This document shows positions 11,757-19,182 of a stretch of 22,894 nucleotides of DNA, piece by piece. The first letter of the stretch is position 1, and each line of letters starts with the position of its first letter. Both the position numbers and the translations under genes were made by a program. The DNA comes from Chloroflexota bacterium (GTDB lineage: Bacteria > Chloroflexota > Anaerolineae > Anaerolineales > Anaerolineaceae): assembly GCA_029265085.1 (NCBI GenBank), contig JAJUJY010000064.1, positions 1-22,894 of the forward strand, in the 5' to 3' direction. Under the pieces are notes generated by a model. It had not been told where the DNA came from, did no database searches, and was given only the letters and a program-made list of their open reading frames with translations.

Positions 11757-14519
11757 TTATTCGGTTAATAATCCCAATGCTCGCGCGCGGGCAACCGCCT
11801 GGGTGCGGGTGTGTACATCCAGTTTGCCGTACAGGCTGGCGATATGCGCTTTGACCGTGCCAATCGCAATGATCAGGGTTTCGGCAATTTCCGGATTGGT
11901 TTTTCCGGCCGCCAGCAGCCGTAGAACCTCTAATTCGCGTTCGCTAACTGGTTCTACCAACCCGGCGACAATGCCTGGCTGCCGTGGTGCAGGCGGTTCG
12001 ATGGTTGGACTGGCTGCGGAAAAGGCGCTCAGTAAATTCTCCAGGTATGGCAGCCAGGGTTTGGATTCTTTGCCAAGGTATTTTAACCGCAGCTGTTGGA
12101 GTAAATTTTGCAGAGAAGGACCTTCATCCAAAAAACTGCGTTGAAAACCGCCTGCTGCGCCTATTTCTACAGCATTTTCCAGCACAGCCAGGGCTTCAGC
12201 GGTTTTGGGGCTGGACTGATAAAGCTGAGCGCGCAGAAGTAAACACTCAAGGTAGATAGTTAATCGTCCGGATACGTGCGTATTTTCTTGCACCAATGCC
12301 AGCCATTTTTCTGCCTCAACGGTTTGCCCCAGGTGCATCAGGGCGCGGATGAAGGCCAGGATGATGGCTTCCGTGTTTTCACCAAGCAGGCCGCTGGACA
12401 TGATATGTTGTACTGTGGGTTCAACATGATGCGCCCATTGGGAAAGGGTTAAGCTATCATTCTGGGCGATCCATAACCGGACACGATGATAAGTAACCAG
12501 GTTTTGTAAGACGGGCACAACCGGGCTGCGGGCAATGATTGCTGCTGACTTCTCCAGGGTTTGGGTTGCGGCAGAAAAGTCCCCGTCCAGTACCTGTAAA
12601 CGAATCTGGATCAGATAGGAATACACCAGGTGATTGGGATTTTGCCAGATTTCATTCAGGCCAATGCTGCATTGTGCCAGGCTGCGGGCTTCTTCCATTT
12701 GGTTTTGCTCATACAAGACCAGTGCTAACCCGGCCTGGGCGCGCCCGACATACCCCAGATGTTCTGCGTGATATTCGGCAGCCAGGCGCAATTCTTCGCG
12801 GAAGATGGCGGTGGCCTGGCGCAGGTTCCCCTGGATGCGCCGGATGATGCCCATATCGGTCATTGACATTACTACTGGCCAAATATTTTTTAGTTTTAAC
12901 CCAATCTGGACGACCCGTTCAAAGGATGAATAAGCCCGGTCGATTTGCCCAAGCATGCGCTGCACATAGGCTTCTGTCCAATATAAGACCGTGTGCACCC
13001 ACTGCTCTTCTTGGGGCAGCAGTTCTTTGGCCTGGACGGCAAAATCCATTGCTTGGATAGGCTGCCCGCTTAATAATGCAATAAAAGCTTGCTGTGTACG
13101 CAGGTTCCCCGCCATTTCTTGTTTTTCTTGCGGCGGAACAGGGTATTGAGTATCGGTGAAAAAGCGTTGTTCAGTTTCTTGTAATAAGGCGGCTGCTTTG
13201 GCGATTTCACCGGCAAAACTGTAAACCCAGATTTGCTCAATACATAACCAGGGCCGGCTGCGCGCCAGCTCTTCCGGTAAAACCTGGATGGTGGAGAGCA
13301 AAGTCATCAGTTCCCCGCTGGCCAGCATGGTGCGGTTGGATTGCTCCACGATCCGCGCAGCCCGTTCAAAGTCACTGCCTGCCAGGGCGTGCCGGACGGC
13401 TTCTGCCAGCCACCCATTTTGTTCCAGCCAATCTGCTGCTCGATTGTGAATCAGGAGAATCGTTTCCGGTTGGGCGGCCTGTAACCGCACTCGCAGCAAT
13501 TCGGCAAACAGGTGGTGAAATCGAAACCAGCGTCTTTCACGATCGAGCGGGATCAAGAACAGATTGGCATGGTCAAGTTGTTCTAATATCGATTGGCTGC
13601 CAGTTCTTGCTAAAATTGCGTCACAGAGCTGGCCGTTAAACCGATCTAAGATAGCGGTGCAGAGTAAGAAATCCTGAATCTCCTTCGACTGGCGGTTGAG
13701 AACTTCTTCCAGTAAATAATCCAGGATGTAATGATAGCTGCCGGTGATCGAATCAATAAAATGGGCTGCGTGCGGCTGACTGCCTGCATTCGATATGGAC
13801 TGCAATGCCAGGGCAGCCATTTGCAAACCGACCGCCCAGCCTTCCGTGCGCTCCTCAAGGGTTTGAAGTTCCTGCGCGGAGAGATGTGCCCCGAATTGTT
13901 GGTTGAAAAAATCGACAATCTCATTTGGGGTAAAGCGCAACTGTTCACCGCGCAAATTGGTCATTTGCCCGCGAGCACGCAGGCGCGCCAACGGTAAAGG
14001 CGGGTCCGCTCGGGTGGACAGGATCAGATGCAGGTTGGGAGGAGCGTTTTCCAGCAGGAAGGTGATTCCTTCATGCAGTGACCGCTCATGGATCACGTGG
14101 TAATCATCCAGGACCAGAACAATTTCAACTGGCGACTCGGTAATTTCATTGGTCAATTCGGTTAATAATACGGCTGCGGGAGGCAGTTCCGGTGCATGCA
14201 GTAGAACCTGGGCAGATTGGCCGCTTTGCGGCAGGATGGTTCGCATGGCTGCAAACAGATAGGACCAAAATTGAACGGGATGATTATCGCTTTCATCCAG
14301 TGAATACCAGCCGATCTTTTGGAGATTTTCTGTTTGTGCCTGCTGCACCCATTCGGTAATGGCGGTTGTTTTTCCTGAGCCAGCCGGAGCAGAGATTAAG
14401 AGCAGCCGCTGGCCGGGCTGAACCCCGGCTTCAAATTGTTGCACCAAACGAGGGCGGGAAATGAATTTTCCGTGAATACTTGGGATGAATAATTTTGTCC
14501 GCAGTAATGGGGTGGGCAT
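11757..14519 (-). CDS. MalT-type (LAL) LuxR-family ATP-dependent transcription activator
   Basis: 920 residues, the usual size. Residues 1-35 carry the family's RTKLFIP and SRPRLVQQFEAG. Walker A is APAGSGKTT (Lys50), Walker B is VLVLDDYH, and STRADPPLPLARLRARGQM is the usual sensor segment. The arm domain and then about 400 residues of TPR-like helices follow (FERAARIVEQSNRTMLA onward). The C-terminal LuxR HTH is near residues 855-915 (SERELEVLRLLAAGKTNPEI, then TVKAHIASLYGKL). Such proteins bind ATP and a small inducer and activate nearby genes. The inducer is unknown. Neighbours are the DoxX operon downstream, separated by a terminator, and the DUF1573 gene upstream on the other strand. 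The start lacks a good ribosome site. Confidence 0.94.
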   Translation of the reverse strand: MPTPLLRTKLFIPSIHGKFISRPRLVQQFEAGVQPGQRLLLISAPAGSGKTTAITEWVQQAQTENLQKIGWYSLDESDNHPVQFWSYLFAAMRTILPQSGQSAQVLLHAPELPPAAVLLTELTNEITESPVEIVLVLDDYHVIHERSLHEGITFLLENAPPNLHLILSTRADPPLPLARLRARGQMTNLRGEQLRFTPNEIVDFFNQQFGAHLSAQELQTLEERTEGWAVGLQMAALALQSISNAGSQPHAAHFIDSITGSYHYILDYLLEEVLNRQSKEIQDFLLCTAILDRFNGQLCDAILARTGSQSILEQLDHANLFLIPLDRERRWFRFHHLFAELLRVRLQAAQPETILLIHNRAADWLEQNGWLAEAVRHALAGSDFERAARIVEQSNRTMLASGELMTLLSTIQVLPEELARSRPWLCIEQIWVYSFAGEIAKAAALLQETEQRFFTDTQYPVPPQEKQEMAGNLRTQQAFIALLSGQPIQAMDFAVQAKELLPQEEQWVHTVLYWTEAYVQRMLGQIDRAYSSFERVVQIGLKLKNIWPVVMSMTDMGIIRRIQGNLRQATAIFREELRLAAEYHAEHLGYVGRAQAGLALVLYEQNQMEEARSLAQCSIGLNEIWQNPNHLVYSYLIQIRLQVLDGDFSAATQTLEKSAAIIARSPVVPVLQNLVTYHRVRLWIAQNDSLTLSQWAHHVEPTVQHIMSSGLLGENTEAIILAFIRALMHLGQTVEAEKWLALVQENTHVSGRLTIYLECLLLRAQLYQSSPKTAEALAVLENAVEIGAAGGFQRSFLDEGPSLQNLLQQLRLKYLGKESKPWLPYLENLLSAFSAASPTIEPPAPRQPGIVAGLVEPVSERELEVLRLLAAGKTNPEIAETLIIAIGTVKAHIASLYGKLDVHTRTQAVARARALGLLTE

Positions 14520-14527
14520 ATCTCATT

Positions 14528-14555
14528 ATCTTACAAGAATTAATCAAAATAGCAA
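14528..14555 (-). promoter_or_regulatory. Possible promoter of the MalT-type regulator gene
   Basis: On the minus strand TTGCTA (14550-14555) and TAAGAT (14528-14533) are 16 bases apart; the ATG follows 8 bases after the -10. This would give a leaderless or nearly leaderless mRNA. A second reading uses GATAAT at 14525-14530. Confidence 0.4.
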
Positions 14556-14582
14556 CTCTGAATTTGCGTAAAAAAATAACCG

Positions 14583-14623
14583 AAAAAAATTCGGGATTTC
14601 AGTAGGGGAAGACTGAAATCCCG
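14583..14623 (-). terminator. Strong minus-strand terminator with no adjacent minus-strand gene
   Basis: Perfect 12-base stem CGGGATTTCAGT (14592-14603) and ACTGAAATCCCG (14612-14623), 8-base loop. On the minus strand it is followed by AA and seven T; on the plus strand there is no T-run. The nearest minus-strand gene that could end here is the acetyltransferase stopping at 15366, on the far side of the plus-strand DUF1573 gene. Confidence 0.85.
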
Positions 14624-14794
14624 TTCAGGAGTGGACATATATACTAGAGGATCACCAGTAATTTTCCCCTATTGGTTGATAGTTTAACGGTTGCCGGTTG
14701 GATAGAAATGTGTGTTTTGGCGCATTCTTAAATAGGCTATTTTGCCTATATCGACCGGCGCAATTGGCGGATGGATGCAGTTGGGAGAAATCCT

Positions 14795-14809
14795 ATGATG
14801 TTGATATGA
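14795..14809 (+). CDS. Four-residue leader ORF overlapping the DUF1573 start
   Basis: Reads M-M-L-I-stop. GGGAG at 14783-14787 is at ideal distance (7 bases) from this ATG, while it is too far from the ATG of the DUF1573 gene. Its TGA overlaps that ATG in an ATGA. It may couple translation of the downstream gene. Confidence 0.35.
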   Translation: MMLI

Positions 14810-15369
14810 ATTGGTTTCAAGGGATTCCCATCGTTTTCTTCCAGATCTGCCAAAAATACCGGCTGAAATGGTTTTGGTTCATACCCGCCTTTGGTGTTTT
14901 GGCGCTTGCAGTAGGAATTACGCTTTATCAGCGACAGCCTCCTGCAGAATTAATCCACGATCCTTGGATTGAAGGGCAGGTTGTGGTTATTAACCAGGAA
15001 ACCTTGTTTGAGTCTCAGGAACAAAATTCGGAATTGCAGGGGGATGGAACGGCTCCACTGGCCAGTTTGTCTGATAACAATTCTAATTTGGGGATCATTA
15101 CGGGCGATGAACCGGTTAGCGCAGATTTTGTGTTGTTGAACCGCGGAAATGCGCCTTTAATGGTTACCGGCGCAAAGACCACCTGCGGCTGCATTCAAGC
15201 GGAAATCAGTGCCACGTTGATCCCACCCGGAGAAGCGAGCTACGTCAAAATTATTTTTTATCCAGGGATGAATGAAGGAGCGGAACTGGTCCGCCGCGGA
15301 TTAATTTTGGAAACCAACGACCCGATTCATCCCCAATTGGAATTTTGGGTACAGGCGCGCATGCGCTAA
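14806..15369 (+). CDS. Membrane-anchored DUF1573-family protein
   Basis: 187 residues from the ATG at 14806. A short basic N-terminus (QKYRLKWFWF) leads into one membrane helix at about residues 19-38, then an outer part. The C-terminal 90 residues form the DUF1573 Ig-like fold: a VSADFVLLNRGNAPLMVTG strand pair, the family hallmark TTCGCIQAEIS, LIPPGEASYVKIIFYP and ILETNDPIHP. The function of the family is unproven; it is usually exported. The frame stays open upstream to a TTG at 14698, but that gives an unlikely N-terminus. It converges on the AAC(3)-like gene, overlapping it by 3 bases. No plus-strand terminator was seen after it. Confidence 0.85.
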   Translation: MNWFQGIPIVFFQICQKYRLKWFWFIPAFGVLALAVGITLYQRQPPAELIHDPWIEGQVVVINQETLFESQEQNSELQGDGTAPLASLSDNNSNLGIITGDEPVSADFVLLNRGNAPLMVTGAKTTCGCIQAEISATLIPPGEASYVKIIFYPGMNEGAELVRRGLILETNDPIHPQLEFWVQARMR

Positions 15370-16163
15370 AATGCAATTGCCTCTCGGGTGGCTGTGCAGC
15401 GCTCGCAGGTAGGATCGTCACAAAGCAAAGCGGATGGGTCTTGCAGTATCAAGTCTTGAATGATTGTAAACATTGGCTGCAATGGCAGCGCGCGGATTTG
15501 TGCCGGGCCGATGGAACTTCTGCGGGTGATGCTTTCCAGCGCTGGAGCTGCCTGTTCAAATCCTAACGAGCAGCCGGGAAAACCAGGACACTCAACCACG
15601 CCATCTTCAGTCAGTGCCCAACGGATAAATTGTCTGCGTCCAACCAGTTTCTCGGCGTAATGAATGCTGGTGTTGACGGTGTGGTTTACTCCCAGCAGCA
15701 GCACCCATCCGTCCTCTTCGCTGATTTTGCCGATGGGAGCAAGCGGGTCTGCGAGAGTTTGTGCCAGCAAGGCCTGTTCGACTCCTATTCCGGCAAAAGA
15801 AAGAATGGGGTGGCTGGAACGTTTGGCCTGGGGGTGTTTGCGCAGGGTTTCCGGCAGAATACCCATTAATTTGTCAGCCGGCATAGCGGCGGAAAAAAAC
15901 TCTGCCATCAAGTTTTCCCCAGTATGGGAGCCGTACGCCATGCCGTTGTTCTCTGGGCCTTCTTCAGGGGTCAGCATGGTTTTATAGGTATGGGTTGGTG
16001 CCATCAACCGGGGATGCAAAAAGAGCAGCGCACCAAGCAGTGTTTCTGCGCCGCCGCGCACATCGTCGAATGCGCCCAATGAGGTGTGAACAATCAGGGG
16101 GGATTGGGTAGGGATATCTAATTGGCGGAATCCGCTGACGAGATCGCGATATGAAGTGGTCAT
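15366..16163 (-). CDS. AAC(3)-family N-acetyltransferase
   Basis: 265 residues from the ATG at 16163, preceded by GGGAGG at about 5 bases (a TTG at 16175 is not needed). Family features: PLIVHTSLGAFDDVRGGAETLL, the central TLRKHPQAKRSSHPILSFAG with the conserved His, and WVLLLGVNHTVNTSIHYAEKL. Known members acetylate the 3-amino group of aminoglycosides using acetyl-CoA, but many chromosomal relatives act on other amines, so resistance should not be assumed. The C-terminus has a cysteine cluster, CDDPTCERC, that could bind a metal. It is the last gene of the miaB operon, 53 bases after the SDR-like gene. The operon context is housekeeping rather than resistance. Confidence 0.88.
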   Translation of the reverse strand: MTTSYRDLVSGFRQLDIPTQSPLIVHTSLGAFDDVRGGAETLLGALLFLHPRLMAPTHTYKTMLTPEEGPENNGMAYGSHTGENLMAEFFSAAMPADKLMGILPETLRKHPQAKRSSHPILSFAGIGVEQALLAQTLADPLAPIGKISEEDGWVLLLGVNHTVNTSIHYAEKLVGRRQFIRWALTEDGVVECPGFPGCSLGFEQAAPALESITRRSSIGPAQIRALPLQPMFTIIQDLILQDPSALLCDDPTCERCTATREAIAF

Positions 16164-16216
16164 GCTGCCTCCCAATAAGCCTTTGGCGCGGTTGCTGGTG
16201 TTCCTGGCCTGCCGGA

Positions 16217-16855
16217 TTATTTTTGGATTGCTTGCTGAAACTGGCTTAAAACAGCCTGGGTGAAACGGTCCATTTCAGATGGAAGAATTTCTTCTTTTGC
16301 GACTGGGGCGTTCACCGCACAACTGTTAATATTATACGTCAGAAGCTCCGCGGCAGCGCTTTGCAGCAGCCTTGCGCAGGCTTGTTGGCTGGCTGCCAGT
16401 GCTGGGTTTGTGCTGTCCGGATGATTGATCTGGCAAACCATGCCCACGCCTTGCGCTTCCATCACGGGGAGGAGGGTTTGAATAAGCAGGAATAAGCCGG
16501 TCAGGTTGATTTCCAGGCTGCGCTGCCAATCCCATTCGTCCAGAGAGGCAAGTTTGCCTGCCGGGCTGGCGTGTATTGCATAAACCAACCCATCCACCCG
16601 GCCAAAGTCTGCCAGTACATCTTCAATTAATGTTCGGGCGGGCAATCCTTTGCCGATGTCGGATACATAAGTGTGAACGGTTCCGCCGGCTGCCTCCACC
16701 TGAGTTAACACCTGGTCCAGGTGATTGGGTGAAAGGTCGTGCGCCGCGATGGATGCGCCTGCCTGGGCAAAGGCAAGTGCCAGGGCACGGCCAATCGGGC
16801 GTCCAGCGCCGCAGATTAAGATCACCTTGCCTTGCAAACCACCCCCAGATATCAT
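16217..16855 (-). CDS. SDR-fold protein lacking the catalytic Tyr/Lys
   Basis: 212 residues with a Rossmann fold of the short-chain dehydrogenase type: KVILICGAGRPIGRALALAFAQAGA in two parts at residues 10-33, acidic HDLS after strand 2, SDIG, and EINLTGLFLLIQTLLP. The usual NAG motif reads IHAS. At the active site the family YxxxK is replaced: aligning the helix QSAAAELL puts Leu and Gln where Tyr and Lys should be, and the catalytic Ser region reads QINHPDS. It may bind a dinucleotide without catalysing the standard reaction. AAGGAG lies 8 bases before the ATG. The start is 3 bases after the M23 stop, so it is co-translated in the miaB operon. No frameshift is seen, so it is not an obvious pseudogene. 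Confidence 0.82.
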   Translation of the reverse strand: MISGGGLQGKVILICGAGRPIGRALALAFAQAGASIAAHDLSPNHLDQVLTQVEAAGGTVHTYVSDIGKGLPARTLIEDVLADFGRVDGLVYAIHASPAGKLASLDEWDWQRSLEINLTGLFLLIQTLLPVMEAQGVGMVCQINHPDSTNPALAASQQACARLLQSAAAELLTYNINSCAVNAPVAKEEILPSEMDRFTQAVLSQFQQAIQK

Positions 16856-16858
16856 GGC

Positions 16859-17581
16859 TTATTCTCCTTGCGCCGCTGCAGGCGGGCAAACGGGCGGCAT
16901 ATCCGGATTATTGAGTGCGTTCAGGTTTAAGTTAAAGTATGGCGAAGGGTCAAGCGTGTTGGCAATTTCCAACTCGTTTAAAAATTTCCCTTGCCCATCA
17001 TCTTTGACGATTGAAAAGTGCAAGTGGACGCCAGTTGGATTACCGGCTGTGCCCGAATAATTCCCCTGATACCCTAAAAATGTACCCGCCTGGACAAATA
17101 CCTCGTTGGTACCGGCTGGAAACTGGTCTGCAATCAATGAATTGCCGTCCGGGTCGGCCATGTGGGTGTAGTACGTCCAGATCTGGCGGCTGGGCAGCAG
17201 CGGATCTTCCGGAATGCGAATGATGACGGTGGATTTCCAATCCGGCAAACGGGTTAAATACCCATCGTAGGCCGCATAAATCGGCGTTTGACCGGGGTCG
17301 GTGCCGCCAAAAATATCCAATCCTGTATGGCGGTGGCCGGGACGAAAGGAATCATCCCAAAGAAAGCCAATAAAGCCATCGGTTGGCATTTGAAAAGGCG
17401 CATCACCACAGCGCTGACCGGCCTGGATAGCCCATTCAGGGTGTGCCTGTGGATTGCGGATCCACTGCATGACGCGAGTAGATCGGGTCCCTGTCCGGCC
17501 GGGCGCAAGGAAAAGAAAATACCCCGCTACCAACCCCAGAACGAGCAATCCCCCCAAACCAATTGTCCAGGTGCGTTTCAT
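16859..17581 (-). CDS. M23 (LytM-type) peptidase-like exported protein
   Basis: 240 residues. Residues 7-26 form a membrane anchor or uncleaved signal. The metallopeptidase core has zinc ligands His85 and Asp89 (HTGLDIFG) and His188 in the HxH motif GVHLHFS; the His of YYTHMAD is the expected additional active-site residue. M23 enzymes cut peptide cross-links in cell walls, or act as dead scaffolds when ligands are missing; here all look intact. In a Chloroflexota-like host with thin or atypical wall the substrate is open. Start ATG overlaps the miaB stop in ATGA, so the two are translationally coupled. Confidence 0.88.
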   Translation of the reverse strand: MKRTWTIGLGGLLVLGLVAGYFLFLAPGRTGTRSTRVMQWIRNPQAHPEWAIQAGQRCGDAPFQMPTDGFIGFLWDDSFRPGHRHTGLDIFGGTDPGQTPIYAAYDGYLTRLPDWKSTVIIRIPEDPLLPSRQIWTYYTHMADPDGNSLIADQFPAGTNEVFVQAGTFLGYQGNYSGTAGNPTGVHLHFSIVKDDGQGKFLNELEIANTLDPSPYFNLNLNALNNPDMPPVCPPAAAQGE

Positions 17582-18897
17582 ACAGCCGTTAATTTCCCTT
17601 GCATTGACCAGGGGCCAGTCCAGGTGATTTCAACCGGCAGGATCTGCCCTTGCAGGTCTTGCTCTGTTTCGACAAAAACTAATTTGTTGGTGGGGGTGCG
17701 GCCTTTCCAGCGGCCGCGCACGCGCTCTTCAAAGAGGACTTCGGTTGTTTGCCCCAGGTAACGCGCGTGGATTTCCGCCGCAATCGTTTCTTGCAGTTCT
17801 TCCAGCAGGCGGAAGCGCCGCCACTTTTCTTCATCGGTCACGTCATCGGGCATGCGCCGGGCGGATACAGTCCCTTCGCGGGGTGAATACCGTGCAAGAT
17901 GGGCAACGTCTAATTTTAAGTCAGCCAGCAGGTCATAGGTTTCCTGGAATTGTTCTTCGGTTTCACCGGGAAAGCCAACAATAATATCGGTGGCGATGGA
18001 AACGCCGGGAATACGCTCGCGGATGCGCTGCACCAGCTCGCGGTATTGTTGATTGGTGTAGCCGCGGCGCATATTATCCAAAACCTGATCGTCACCCGCC
18101 TGAATGGGCACTTCAATATGCGGCATCACCTTTGGAAGTTCTGCCACTGTGTCTAGCAGCTCATCGGTCATCCAGTTGGGATGCGAAGTGAGAAAGCGGA
18201 TTCGTTCCAATCCGTCAATTTGCTGCAAGCGGCGCAGCAGCCCGCTCAAGGTGGGATAATCGGGATTGTCTTTGCCGTAGCGGTCCACAATTTGCCCTAG
18301 CAGGGTGATTTCTTTGACACCCTGTGCAACCATTGCCCGCGCTTCTGCCAGGATATCTTGTGGAGGGCGCGATTGTTCCACACCGCGGCGGTAGGGAATG
18401 ATGCAGTACGTGCAGGCATGTGAGCAGCCGTACACAATCGGGATGAATCCGGAAATCAGGTTATCCCGTTCGCCGTGCGGCAGGATTAAATCTCCGTCTT
18501 GTTGGGCGTAACGGCGGGCAGTCTCGGCGGCTTCCAGGTCATGTCCATCGCGGTTGACCAAAAAATCAACCAGCGGCGTAGGGTCCGAAGGGGGGGAGAA
18601 TACGTCCACAAAGGGGAATTTCTCGGCAACTTTGCGGTTCCCTTTAACCCCAACCAGGCAGCCCATTAAATTGATGACCAGGTCTGGTTTGCGCTTCTTG
18701 ATTGGGCGCAGTGAATTTAACCGCCCGTAGGCCTTATCTTCAGCAGATTGGCGCACGACGCAGGTGTTTAAAACAATAACGTCGGCTTCTTCGGCGGAGG
18801 TGGTGCTGTGGTAGCCCAGATGCTCCAACGCGGAGGCAACCCGCTGCGAATCAGCCACATTCATTTGGCAGCCTTCAGTCCAGATGTGATACTTCAT
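17578..18897 (-). CDS. miaB: tRNA-2-methylthio-N6-dimethylallyladenosine synthase
   Basis: 439 residues, the normal length. Methylthiolates A37 of tRNAs that read codons starting with U. The N-terminal UPF0004 domain holds Cys10, Cys46 and Cys80 for the auxiliary cluster (EGCQMN, LNTCVVR, LMGCLVG). The radical SAM cluster is Cys158, Cys162 and Cys165 in GCSHACTYC, followed by IIPYRRG. Then come GVKEITLLGQIVDRYG, FLTSHPNWM, TDIIVGFPGETEEQF, and a C-terminal TRAM segment (TEVLFEERVRGRWKGRT). The conserved order and QMN motif favour MiaB over RimO or MtaB. It heads a four-gene operon. The start has no proper ribosome site; an extended -10 ends 7 bases upstream, so the mRNA is probably leaderless. 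Confidence 0.93.
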   Translation of the reverse strand: MKYHIWTEGCQMNVADSQRVASALEHLGYHSTTSAEEADVIVLNTCVVRQSAEDKAYGRLNSLRPIKKRKPDLVINLMGCLVGVKGNRKVAEKFPFVDVFSPPSDPTPLVDFLVNRDGHDLEAAETARRYAQQDGDLILPHGERDNLISGFIPIVYGCSHACTYCIIPYRRGVEQSRPPQDILAEARAMVAQGVKEITLLGQIVDRYGKDNPDYPTLSGLLRRLQQIDGLERIRFLTSHPNWMTDELLDTVAELPKVMPHIEVPIQAGDDQVLDNMRRGYTNQQYRELVQRIRERIPGVSIATDIIVGFPGETEEQFQETYDLLADLKLDVAHLARYSPREGTVSARRMPDDVTDEEKWRRFRLLEELQETIAAEIHARYLGQTTEVLFEERVRGRWKGRTPTNKLVFVETEQDLQGQILPVEITWTGPWSMQGKLTAV

Positions 18898-18904
18898 GCC
18901 CCGA

Positions 18905-18910
18905 ATTATA
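18905..18910 (-). promoter_or_regulatory. Extended -10 box of the miaB operon
   Basis: TATAAT preceded by TGA (extended TGn form) on the minus strand, 7 bases before the ATG at 18897. No good -35. This implies a leaderless transcript. Confidence 0.65.
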
Positions 18911-18945
18911 TCAAGAATCTGCAGAAATATTCACACTAATTAAGT

Positions 18946-19033
18946 CGGAATATTCCGCTGCCGAAAAAGTCAAAAAGCAATTTGCCTGCCTTGCAGAATA
19001 GAAAATTTAATATTTAAAAAAAACCGTTATACT
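18946..19033 (+). promoter_or_regulatory. Divergent intergenic region with 12-base palindrome and plus-strand -10
   Basis: CGGAATATTCCG (18946-18957) is a perfect palindrome between the divergent miaB and 928-residue genes. TATACT at 19028-19033 is a possible plus-strand -10, with only a weak -35 (TTTAAT at 19006-19011). The remaining intergenic bases up to 19182 hold nothing else recognisable. Confidence 0.35.
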
Positions 19034-19182
19034 AAAAAAGTCTATTGTTTCCAAAGATCTAAACCAAATCATTGGGTTATCCCACCTGGATGATTTCCTG
19101 ACTGGCGGGGATTTTGCATGGCTCGACGGAAAATTTTCAGGCGAATTTATTGGGTGGGTATCATCAAAGAGGGAGTACTTTT

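Noticed and set aside
14698..15369. DUF1573 gene starting at the TTG at 14698
   Set aside because: No ribosome site and an N-terminus unlike a membrane-anchored protein; the ATG at 14806 places a basic segment directly before the membrane helix.
17578..18897. RimO or MtaB instead of MiaB
   Set aside because: The EGCQMN start and the overall motif order fit MiaB better.
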